Of a stretch of 64,000 nucleotides of DNA, positions 9,059 to 16,576 are shown piece after piece. Where the stretch lies: contig NZ_JADJNP010000002.1 in NCBI RefSeq assembly GCF_016714275.1, positions 744,001 through 808,000 of the forward strand, written 5' to 3'. Within the stretch, counting starts at the first letter, position 1; the number at the start of each line of letters is the position of its first letter. The notes beneath the pieces were generated by a model. The model had not been told where the DNA came from, did not search any database, and saw nothing but the letters and a program-made list of their open reading frames with translations. The stretch is from Tessaracoccus sp. GTDB taxonomy: Bacteria > Actinomycetota > Actinomycetes > Propionibacteriales > Propionibacteriaceae. The translations under genes and the position numbers were made by a program.

Positions 9059-10075
9059 ATGACCGCGAGGCAGTGGAGGTGGATGGCGGCGCCGGCGGCG
9101 GCCGCCGTCGTCCTCGCCGTCTCCGGCCTGCCCGCGCGCGGCGACGACACGTGGCGCGACGGCTGGTGCCAGGAGGGTGAGGGCCTGACCGTCGTGCTCG
9201 ACTGGGCCAACGCGCCGGACCCCGAGCCGCTGGTTCCGGGGAACCAGGACGACTCGTCGATCGTGCGCTGCGTTCCCCTCAGCGGCGAAGGGAACACCCT
9301 CCCGAAGACCGGCGGAAACGAGTTGGAGTCGGTGGTGAAGTCCGCGGGGCTTCCCTACGAGATGAACGACGGCATCGTCTTCAGCATCAACGGCATCGCG
9401 CCCCCGGAGAACCAGACGTACTGGCACTCGCGGGTGGGCAAGGTCGGCGCGTGGGGCGACGATCACGACTGGACGTTGGATCCGCCCTACACCGACGGGT
9501 TCTGGGCCTTCACGTACTTCGACACCAGCGGGGGCGAGCCCGCGCCCAAGCCACGGCCCGTCCCGGAGTTCGCGGAGGGGACGTATGTTCCGCCGGAGCC
9601 CACCGAGACGCCGACGGCCAGTCCGACGCCGAAGCCGAGCGCGACCAAGACCGCAAGCCCAACGAAGACGGCAACCCCAACCAAGACGGCGACGCCGCGC
9701 CCTTCCCCCTCGCGCACCTCGCGTCCCCCCAGAGCAACGCCTACCCGAACGCCGACCCCGACCCGCACGCCGTCGCGGCCGACCCCGACGCCCACGCCCA
9801 CGCCCAGCAGGACGATCTCGCCGACGACGCCCACCACGAGCGCGGCGCAACGGGAGACCGTCGCCCCCGTTCCTCCGGCCGCGCCCTCGCCGACCCCAAC
9901 GATCTGGGGGCAGGAGAATGCCGCCCGCACTCCCGGCGACACGGCCGGAGCTGCGGTCCACCCGTGGTCGCCGCTGCTCACCGTCGCCGGGTTGGCCGCG
10001 GCCGTCGGCGCCCTCATCTCCGCCTCGTACGCCGGGCTTCGCACGCCCAAGCCTGTGGTGGTGGACGACGAATGA
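9059..10075 (+). CDS. Membrane-anchored DUF4430/transcobalamin beta-like protein
   Basis: 338 residues. Signal peptide at 1-28; an extracellular domain at ~35-160 containing Cys37, Cys71, GIVFSINGIAPPENQTYW and DGFWAFTYFDT, which is the most recognisable DUF4430-like region in the window. A long Pro/Thr/Ser stalk follows (~175-290), then one transmembrane segment (~301-323) and a short acidic tail. The ATG at 9059 follows a GAGGGGGGG run that can serve as ribosome binding site. Its stop overlaps the next ATG (ATGA), so the following genes are translationally coupled. Probable role: display of a ligand-binding domain beyond the cell wall (inference). Confidence 0.8.
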   Translation: MTARQWRWMAAPAAAAVVLAVSGLPARGDDTWRDGWCQEGEGLTVVLDWANAPDPEPLVPGNQDDSSIVRCVPLSGEGNTLPKTGGNELESVVKSAGLPYEMNDGIVFSINGIAPPENQTYWHSRVGKVGAWGDDHDWTLDPPYTDGFWAFTYFDTSGGEPAPKPRPVPEFAEGTYVPPEPTETPTASPTPKPSATKTASPTKTATPTKTATPRPSPSRTSRPPRATPTRTPTPTRTPSRPTPTPTPTPSRTISPTTPTTSAAQRETVAPVPPAAPSPTPTIWGQENAARTPGDTAGAAVHPWSPLLTVAGLAAAVGALISASYAGLRTPKPVVVDDE

Positions 10076-10998
10076 GGCGCGCCCTCGCCTTCGCGTTCGC
10101 GTTCGCCGCGACGCTCGCCGCGCTCCCGCTGACCGCGCGCGCCGACCCGCCTGCCCAGGTCACCGCGCTCTGCCACGACGCGCCGAACGGCTGCTCGCTG
10201 CGCTACGACCACTGGATGCGCGACGGCGCCACCTACCCCGTCATCGTCACCGGCAACCCCGGCGTGCGCGTGCAGGTGGTCGTCTACCTCGCGACGATGA
10301 AGGACGGCGCGCTCGCGGGCCTCACCCCCCTCACCACCGGCGGCGAGGTGCTCACCTCTGCGCGCGGGATCGGCACGGTTTCCCTCGCTATCCCCCCGGT
10401 GACCGACGGCGCGGCCGGCGGCTGGGCGTTGGTCAGTCTGGGGGGCGTGGACGGCACCGACGTGTCGGAGACGATCGGCGGGTTCCTCCCCTTCGGCACT
10501 CGCAACCCCACCGTGCTGGGCGACGGCTACGGCGACGTCAAGCCCGCGGGGGCAGTCCTCGATCTCCACCTGGTTGGCACCGTTCCCGGCTCCCAGTTCG
10601 CCGTCGACTACGCCGACGACAAGGGCATATGGCACGACGCCACCGTCGAGGGGCCCGAGGGCAACCAGCCGGCCCGACGCCCCGACGAGGTCGCGATCGT
10701 GCGCTACCAGATGCCCCGCGGGCTGACGGCCGCCCCCCACGCCTTCCGGCTGCGCAACGTGACCGCGGGCTCCGCGGACACCACGTGGACCGCGACCCCC
10801 GGCACGACCGGAACAGAAAAAGCCCGTGCCCCTTGGCCCGCACCCAGCCCCGTCGGCGAGCGGGTGGAGGGCGCCGCCAGGGGGGCGGTGCACCCGACCC
10901 GTGCCGTGCAGGGCGTCGCAGCCGGCGTGACCATCGCCGCCGCCGCTTCAGTGCTGACGATCGCGGGGATCAGTGCCCGAAGGCGGCGTGCGCCATGA
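10072..10998 (+). CDS. Secreted, C-terminally anchored protein of unknown family
   Basis: 308 residues. Signal peptide (MRRALAFAFAFAATLAAL, cleavage near ARA-DPP). The extracellular part of ~230 residues has two early cysteines (CHDAPNGC) and beta-rich, Ig-like spacing. A transmembrane segment (GVTIAAAASVLTIAGI) with an RRRR tail ends the chain. I do not recognise the family. It sits between a DUF4430-like protein and the ECF genes with ATGA overlaps on both sides, so it very likely acts with them at the cell surface, for example passing substrate to the importer. Confidence 0.75.
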   Translation: MRRALAFAFAFAATLAALPLTARADPPAQVTALCHDAPNGCSLRYDHWMRDGATYPVIVTGNPGVRVQVVVYLATMKDGALAGLTPLTTGGEVLTSARGIGTVSLAIPPVTDGAAGGWALVSLGGVDGTDVSETIGGFLPFGTRNPTVLGDGYGDVKPAGAVLDLHLVGTVPGSQFAVDYADDKGIWHDATVEGPEGNQPARRPDEVAIVRYQMPRGLTAAPHAFRLRNVTAGSADTTWTATPGTTGTEKARAPWPAPSPVGERVEGAARGAVHPTRAVQGVAAGVTIAAAASVLTIAGISARRRRAP

Positions 10999-11954
10999 TC
11001 GCCACAGGACTGCTGGCCGCGACCCTGCTGCTGCTCGGGGCCATGGCGCTCGGCACCACCAATCCGCTGCTGATGGGGACGCTCGCCGCCGCGGTCACGC
11101 TGTGCGGCACCCTTGCGGGCGGACGGCGACGCCTGCCCCACACCCGCGCGGTGTCCGTCGGCTTCCTCGTCCTTGTCTGGTGGTTGCTGGTCCCTGTCGC
11201 CCTGCCCAGCTCGTCGAGCGGCGCCGTGCTGCTTCCGCTGCCGTCGCTCGCCCTCAGCCCGGGCGTGGCGATCGGCGGCCCCCTCACGCTGCACGGGCTC
11301 GTCGATGCCGGCGTGAGCGGCCTGCGCGCCTACACGCTGTGCGTGCTGTTCGGCGTCGCTTGGCAGGCGTATCCCGGCGCGCGCTGGTGGGAACTTGCCC
11401 GGTCCGCCTTCGGCCGCGGGGCGGAGCTGGTCGGTCCGTGGTGCTTCCTGGGCGACGCCACCGTCGCCGCCCGGCACCGCCGCCAGGCGGAGGCGGCGCA
11501 AGGCTGGCCCCCCCGGCGCGGCTGGGGCGAGACCTTCGCGCTGGCCCGCGCGGCCGCCCACCGCGCGGAGCCTGCCGACGACCCCGCCGTGCGCGTCGCG
11601 CTGCGCGGCATCCTGCTCGCGGGGCTCGCCGCGCTCCCCGTGGTCCTCCTCGCCGGGGTCGTACCCGCCGCGCTGCGGGCCGCGTGGTCGCCGCTCGACC
11701 TTGCGCTGCTCCCCCTCCTTGCCCTGATCGCGCTGGCCGCCACCTCGGGCTCTGCCCGGCGCGACGCGTGGCCGCTCGCGACCACAGCCATCCTCGCGGG
11801 CGTCGCCTGGCTCGGTCGAGCATGGCTCCCTGGCGACGACGCGCTCCGTTGGAACCCCGCGGACGGATGGCCCGACGTTCCCGTCCTTGCGCTCCTCGCC
11901 GCCGCGGCGTTACCCGCCGCCCTCCTCCTGACGGAGGGGAGCCGCGATGCTTGA
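10995..11954 (+). CDS. ECF transporter T-component-like membrane protein (divergent copy)
   Basis: 319 residues with about six hydrophobic segments, a cytoplasmic Arg-rich loop in the middle (ARHRRQAEAAQGWPPRRGW) and two further C-terminal segments. In canonical EcfT proteins this loop holds the coupling motif seen in the second cassette as MEARGYG; here it has drifted to AEAAQGW. Position upstream of the A and S genes and coupled overlaps (ATGA with the previous gene, 8 bases with the next) support the assignment. Sequence is much less conserved than in the second cassette. Confidence 0.65.
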   Translation: MIATGLLAATLLLLGAMALGTTNPLLMGTLAAAVTLCGTLAGGRRRLPHTRAVSVGFLVLVWWLLVPVALPSSSSGAVLLPLPSLALSPGVAIGGPLTLHGLVDAGVSGLRAYTLCVLFGVAWQAYPGARWWELARSAFGRGAELVGPWCFLGDATVAARHRRQAEAAQGWPPRRGWGETFALARAAAHRAEPADDPAVRVALRGILLAGLAALPVVLLAGVVPAALRAAWSPLDLALLPLLALIALAATSGSARRDAWPLATTAILAGVAWLGRAWLPGDDALRWNPADGWPDVPVLALLAAAALPAALLLTEGSRDA

Positions 11955-13359
11955 CCTGCGTGACCTTCGCCTCGACCTCTCCGGCCGCGGCACCGTGTTC
12001 ACAGACCTCCGTCTCACCGCCGACGCCGGGCAGGTGACCGCGATCGTCGGCCCCGGCGGCCGCGGGACAAGCGCGCTCTTCTCGCTCCTGTCCCGCGACG
12101 CTCCCTTCGGTGCGCGCTACGAGGGCCGCGCGGTCCTCGACGGCCTCGACCTGCTCGCGACGGATCCCGGCGATGTCGCCGGGCGCGTCCTCGCAGTCGA
12201 CCCTGCCGCCCCGGACCCGCGCACCGTCCGGGAGGCCTTCGCGCAATGGAAGGCCGACGCGGTCGAGGCCGACCTCGAGGGCTGCGAAGACCGTCCCGTC
12301 TCCTCCCTGCCGCCCGATCAGCGCGCGCGGCTCGCCCTCGCGCAGCTCCGGCTCGGCCCGGATCGGCCGCTGGTCCTTGTCGACCAGGTGATGGCGGCGG
12401 CCGACCCCGCGCTGCGTCGAGACCTAGGCGTGGCGCTCAGGGCGCGGGCCGCCGACGGCGCGTACGTGCTGTGGGCGGAGCATCAGCTGGACGCGGTGTG
12501 GGAGTTCGCCGACGCGATCGCCGAGTTCGGTCTCCCCACCCAGCCCGTCGGCGCCTGGACGCCTGCAACCGTCCGCGAGCCCACGCTGCTCACCCTCGCC
12601 CGCATCTTCCGGCTCCCGCCGGACCGCTGCCGTACCCCATCGTCGGTGCGACGGCTCGTCGGCTCTCCTGTGCTCTCGCACGCGGTGCCCTCGACGCGGC
12701 GCACCGCGCACGCCCCCGAGGTCACCGTCGACCCCGCGGAGCTCGGCCTCTCCGGTAGGCAACTCGATCTTCTGCCGGGCGAGGCCATCGGCATCGTCCA
12801 CCGCTCGGGACGCGCCGAGCCGGTTGCACGCCGGCTGACCGCGCGCCTCAGCGGGTCGCGCGTGCCCAGCCTCCTGCCCGACGCTCTCACCCCCGCGGAG
12901 CTGCTCGCCTCCTGGGACGCCCGGCACGGGACCGGCGCCCTCGGGGCGCTGGGCGGCCTGCGCGGCGTGCGGGGCCTGGCGCCGCTGGCCGCGCACTCCT
13001 CGGGGGAACGTGCGGCCCTCCGGCTGCTGCTTGCCCGGGTGACCCCGGGCGCCGTCTGGCTGCCTCAACCGCAGCTCGGCCTCGACCAGGCCGGGCAGAT
13101 CACCGCGCAGCGCGAGCTGAGCGCTGGCTCGCGGGGCGTCCGCCTCATCACCACCCGCGACGTCGAGTTCCTCGTCCGCGCCTGCCGCCGGATCGCCGTC
13201 ATCGACGGCGACGAGATCGTCGCTTTCGGGTCGCCCAGCGCCGTGCAGAGGGCCTTGCCCACCGCGCCGCTGACGGCCAAGGCCCTGCCCCGCACGGCCC
13301 CGACCCGCCTCGGCGACGTCATCGAGTCGGCCATCCTTCTCGAGGGAGGAGCGGCATGA
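11947..13359 (+). CDS. Degenerate double-ABC ECF A-component, probably ATPase-dead
   Basis: 470 residues laid out as two ABC domains in one chain, like the intact copy at 23414-25042. Domain 1 has GPGGRGTS at residues 35-42 where Walker A should read GxxGxGKS/T: the lysine is Thr41. Its signature region is LPPDQRARLALAQ and Walker B is LVLVDQ, with Gln instead of the catalytic Glu. Domain 2 has GIVHRSGRAEPVA for Walker A, HSSGERAALRLL for the signature, and VWLPQPQLGLD for Walker B. All nucleotide-handling motifs are damaged, yet the frame is intact over 1.4 kb and overlaps both neighbours, so it is maintained. Likely a structural or regulatory partner rather than an ATPase. Confidence 0.75.
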   Translation: MLDLRDLRLDLSGRGTVFTDLRLTADAGQVTAIVGPGGRGTSALFSLLSRDAPFGARYEGRAVLDGLDLLATDPGDVAGRVLAVDPAAPDPRTVREAFAQWKADAVEADLEGCEDRPVSSLPPDQRARLALAQLRLGPDRPLVLVDQVMAAADPALRRDLGVALRARAADGAYVLWAEHQLDAVWEFADAIAEFGLPTQPVGAWTPATVREPTLLTLARIFRLPPDRCRTPSSVRRLVGSPVLSHAVPSTRRTAHAPEVTVDPAELGLSGRQLDLLPGEAIGIVHRSGRAEPVARRLTARLSGSRVPSLLPDALTPAELLASWDARHGTGALGALGGLRGVRGLAPLAAHSSGERAALRLLLARVTPGAVWLPQPQLGLDQAGQITAQRELSAGSRGVRLITTRDVEFLVRACRRIAVIDGDEIVAFGSPSAVQRALPTAPLTAKALPRTAPTRLGDVIESAILLEGGAA

Positions 13360-14243
13360 ACCCCACCTCCGCCGCCACCGGCACCTGGCCTCGCGCCGTC
13401 GTGCTCCTGACCCTCGCCGTCGGACTCGGCTGGCTGGCCTGGCCCATCTGGTCGTCAGGCACCGTGGCCGACAGCGCCGCCCTCAAGGCCGAGGCGCCGT
13501 GGGTCCTCGCCGCCGTCACCTCCTTGCTCGTGCTGCTCGGCTTCGTCCTGTGGACGACGGCGGGGCGGCGGCTCCGGCCCTTCGCACCGGCCGCGCTGCT
13601 GGGGGCTGCCGCCATCCTGACCCGGGCCGCCCTGCATCCGGGCACGAGCGGCGTCGAGTTCCTCTACGCCTTCCCGCTGCTCGCGGGGGTCGTGATGGGA
13701 GGGCCTGCCGGCTTCCTCACCGGCGCTGCGGCGGCGCTGCTTTCCGCGCTGGTCACCGACACCGTCGCCGAGCACCTCGTGGCGCAGAGCCTTGTCTGGG
13801 GGCTATGGGGCGTGGCCGGCGGGCTGCTCAGGCCGCTCGGCACGGCGACGGCGTGGGCCTTCGGCGCGCTGCTCAGCATCCCGTTGGGCCCGCTGTCCGG
13901 CCTGCTGCTCAACCTCACCAGCTGGACCGGTGACCAGTCCGATGCCGGCACCTTCCTGCCTGGGCTCTCCCCGTGGGAGTCGGCCGTGCGGCTCTGGCAG
14001 TACTGCTGGGAGACCTCTTTCGCCTACGACCTCGTCCGCGGCGTCTCGACCTGCCTGCTCCTGCTGCTGATCGGCCTGCCGCTGCTCCGTGCACTGCGCC
14101 GTAGCCACGACACCCGCGTGCTTCCCATCGAACCCACCGACGCCGACCCCCCGGCCATCCCGCCGCGCGCCCTCGCGCGCCGCGCCACGGCCCGCACCAT
14201 CCAGAACATGTGGAACCCCTCGTTAGGAGACCCCGATGACTGA
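13356..14243 (+). CDS. ECF transporter S-component-like membrane protein
   Basis: 295 residues with ~6-7 hydrophobic segments. The middle (AFPLLAGVVMGGPAGFLTGAAAALLSAL) matches the pattern of ECF substrate-binding subunits and parallels PLILGGRVFGPTFGFLLGS in the second cassette. A Trp-rich loop (WESAVRLWQYCWETS) corresponds to the region before the last segments in the paralogue. It has an extra cytoplasmic tail of ~60 residues. It overlaps both the A-component and the moxR-like gene. From the riboswitch context the ligand is probably cobalamin or a precursor; sequence alone does not show this. Confidence 0.7.
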   Translation: MNPTSAATGTWPRAVVLLTLAVGLGWLAWPIWSSGTVADSAALKAEAPWVLAAVTSLLVLLGFVLWTTAGRRLRPFAPAALLGAAAILTRAALHPGTSGVEFLYAFPLLAGVVMGGPAGFLTGAAAALLSALVTDTVAEHLVAQSLVWGLWGVAGGLLRPLGTATAWAFGALLSIPLGPLSGLLLNLTSWTGDQSDAGTFLPGLSPWESAVRLWQYCWETSFAYDLVRGVSTCLLLLLIGLPLLRALRRSHDTRVLPIEPTDADPPAIPPRALARRATARTIQNMWNPSLGDPDD

Positions 14244-15240
14244 GGCTCACCCCACCCGCCCTCCCCTGACGGCTGAGGAGATCGACGGCGCGAAGGCCGC
14301 GCTCGACCGGCTGTCGGCCACCTTCGAGGCCACCGTGGTGGGCCAGCCGCAGCTGCTGAGGGCGCTCCTGGTCACCGTGCTGAGCCAGGGTCACATCCTG
14401 CTCGAGTCGGTTCCCGGGCTTGCCAAGACGCTCGCGGCCAGCACGCTCGCCCGCGCCGTCGACGGTAGCTTCGCGCGCGTGCAGTGCACACCGGACCTGC
14501 TGCCCAGCGACATCATCGGCTCCCAGATCTTCGACCAGGCGACCCGCGGGTTCACCACGGAGCTCGGCCCGGTGCACGCCAACTTCGTGCTGCTCGACGA
14601 GATCAACCGCTCGTCGGCCAAGACGCAGTCGGCGATGCTCGAGGCGATGCAGGAGCGTCAAACCACGATCGGCGGGCACACCTACCGGCTCCCCGACCCG
14701 TTCGTCGTGCTCGCCACGCAGAACCCCATCGAGGAGGAGGGCACCTATGTGCTGCCGCAGGCGCAGCTCGACCGCTTCCTGCTCAAGGAGGTCGTCGCCT
14801 ACCCCAGCCCCGACGACGAGTTCGAGGTGCTGACCCGCAGCGAGGAGGGCACCTTCGAGCACACCACCGCGGCCTGCGCCACCACCGCGGAGGTGCGTCG
14901 GCTGCAGGAGCTGACCAAGCGCGTGCGGGTCGACGACGCGATCAAGCGCTACATCGTCGAGCTGGTCAACGTCTCCCGCCGCCCCGCGGACTTCCTCTCC
15001 GGAGACCAGGCGCGTTGGATCGAATACGGCGCCAGCCCCCGCGGAGCGCTCGCCTTCCTGCACGCGGCGCGCGCGTCGGCGCTGCTCGACGGCCGCGGCT
15101 ACGTCGTCCCCGGCGACGTGACGGGCCTGCGGCACGCCGTGCTGCGGCACCGCCTGATCCTCACCTTCGAGGCCCTCGCCGAGCGCGTCCGCCCCGAAGA
15201 GCTCGTCGACGCCATCTTCGCCGCGGTGCCCACTCCGTAA
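14236..15240 (+). CDS. MoxR-family AAA+ ATPase
   Basis: 334 residues. Walker A ESVPGLAKT, Walker B FVLLDEINR, sensor region ATQNPIEEEGTY and the MoxR-typical QAQLDRFLLK. MoxR proteins work as chaperone-like ATPases with VWA-domain proteins. Here the usual partners follow: DUF58, a small membrane protein, a double-VWA protein and a TPR protein. The start overlaps the S-component gene by 8 bases, so the whole module is coupled to the B12-controlled operon, which is unusual. Possible roles are maturation of the surface complex or metal/corrinoid handling (inference). Confidence 0.9.
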   Translation: MTEAHPTRPPLTAEEIDGAKAALDRLSATFEATVVGQPQLLRALLVTVLSQGHILLESVPGLAKTLAASTLARAVDGSFARVQCTPDLLPSDIIGSQIFDQATRGFTTELGPVHANFVLLDEINRSSAKTQSAMLEAMQERQTTIGGHTYRLPDPFVVLATQNPIEEEGTYVLPQAQLDRFLLKEVVAYPSPDDEFEVLTRSEEGTFEHTTAACATTAEVRRLQELTKRVRVDDAIKRYIVELVNVSRRPADFLSGDQARWIEYGASPRGALAFLHAARASALLDGRGYVVPGDVTGLRHAVLRHRLILTFEALAERVRPEELVDAIFAAVPTP

Positions 15241-16119
15241 ATGGCCCGCATCACCCGCATCCGCGCGACGGTCGCCCTCGCGATCCGGCACAAAGTGTCG
15301 GATCCGCTGGAGGGCGTCCACGCGTCGCTGCAGGTGGGCCCCAGCCTCGACTTCAACGACCTGCGCGAGTACGTCGTCGGCGACGAGGTCTCCGACATCG
15401 ACTGGCGCGCCACCGCCCGCAGCGGATCGCTGCTCGTGCGCAGGCACGTCGCCGAGCGACGCGGCACCCTGCTGATCGCGGTGTGCAGCGGGCGCGGACT
15501 CGCGGGCCTCGCCACCCCGGCAACGGACAAGGCCGCGATCGCGCTCGACGCCGCCGCCACGCTCGGCGTGCTGGCCACCGGTTTCGGCGACTACGTCGGC
15601 ATGCTCTGGTGCGACGGCGACGACACGCGGGCCGCGCGCCCTTCCACCCGGCTCGTCGAGCTGGAGCACCAACTCGGCGTGGTCGAGCGCGCCGTCTCCC
15701 CGGATGCCGCGCCCTCGGACCTGGGCGCGCTGCTCACCGCCGCCTCGCGGACGCTGCGCCGCAGGGCCGTCGTGGCTGTGGTCTCCGACGATGTCGAGAT
15801 CACCGCAGACGTGGAGGCCCGCATCCGCCGCCTCGCCGTCCAGCACCAGGTGCTGTGGCTGACCGTGCCCGACGCCGACCCCACCGCCCCCGAGCTGGCC
15901 GCGCGAGCGCTCCTCGACCTCGATGAAGGCCACCCCCTGCCCGACTGGCTCGACGACGACGAGTTGCGGCGGGAGCTGCGGGAGGCGACGGCTGACCGAG
16001 CCGCCCGGCGCGCCGCCGCGCTCGCCCGGCTGGGCGTCGCCGAGGCCGTGCTCGCCGACCCTTCCCGGGTCGCGTTCGACGTGATCGACCTCATCAGGAG
16101 GCAGCGCCGTGCCCGTTGA
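15241..16119 (+). CDS. DUF58 domain protein
   Basis: 292 residues. The DUF58 hallmark is present near the N-terminus: FNDLREYVVGDEVSDIDWRA followed by TARSGSLLVR. The rest has a VWA-like fold pattern. DUF58 proteins almost always sit next to MoxR; the biochemical role is unknown. The ATG follows the moxR stop codon with no gap. Confidence 0.88.
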   Translation: MARITRIRATVALAIRHKVSDPLEGVHASLQVGPSLDFNDLREYVVGDEVSDIDWRATARSGSLLVRRHVAERRGTLLIAVCSGRGLAGLATPATDKAAIALDAAATLGVLATGFGDYVGMLWCDGDDTRAARPSTRLVELEHQLGVVERAVSPDAAPSDLGALLTAASRTLRRRAVVAVVSDDVEITADVEARIRRLAVQHQVLWLTVPDADPTAPELAARALLDLDEGHPLPDWLDDDELRRELREATADRAARRAAALARLGVAEAVLADPSRVAFDVIDLIRRQRRAR

Positions 16120-16576
16120 CGCCCTCCTCGAGCTCCATCCCCCCGTTGCCCACGCCTGGTGGTGGTGGCTCGTCGTAGCGTTCCTCGGGGTGGCCGCGCT
16201 CGGCCTCGCCGCGGGGGGCGTATGGCGTTGGTGGGACCTGACCCACGGCGGCGAGCCCTTCGCCGACGACACCCTCCAGCAGCTGCGAGAAGACGCCTTG
16301 CGCCGGATCGACGAGCTCTCCGGAGCCCCGCTACCCGGCCACGAGCGGGCACTCGGGATCGGGCGGGTGGCGCGCGCGTTCGTCGGCACCGTCGGCGACG
16401 GCGACGCCGACTACCAAACGGCCGACCAGTTGCGGGTCGAGGCGTTGAAGGACCCATCGCTGGGGCCGGTGGCGGAGCTCGCCGCGCGGATCGAGGCCTA
16501 CGCGTTCGGCGGCGCCGAGGACGACCTGACGGCGCTGGCGGTCGCCGCGAAGGACGTGGTGTCGACATGGCACTGA
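16109..16576 (+). CDS. Small membrane protein of the MoxR/VWA module (DUF4381-like)
   Basis: 155 residues, GTG start inside the end of the DUF58 gene. One N-terminal transmembrane segment (WWWWLVVAFLGVAALGLAAGGVW in two halves around residues 17-40) and a soluble helical cytoplasmic domain. By position and size it corresponds to the small protein (BatD/DUF4381 type) often found between DUF58 and VWA genes. Assignment rests on context. Confidence 0.65.
   Translation: MPVDALLELHPPVAHAWWWWLVVAFLGVAALGLAAGGVWRWWDLTHGGEPFADDTLQQLREDALRRIDELSGAPLPGHERALGIGRVARAFVGTVGDGDADYQTADQLRVEALKDPSLGPVAELAARIEAYAFGGAEDDLTALAVAAKDVVSTWH

Noticed and set aside
8844..9830. Short tandem repeats that could suggest a CRISPR array
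   Set aside because: They are in-frame Thr-Pro codon repeats of protein stalks, without spacers.
10995..14243. First ECF-like cassette as a decayed pseudogene cluster
   Set aside because: All three frames are intact, coupled by overlaps and embedded in an operon with normal coding bias. Decay would have introduced stops; loss of ATPase residues looks selective.
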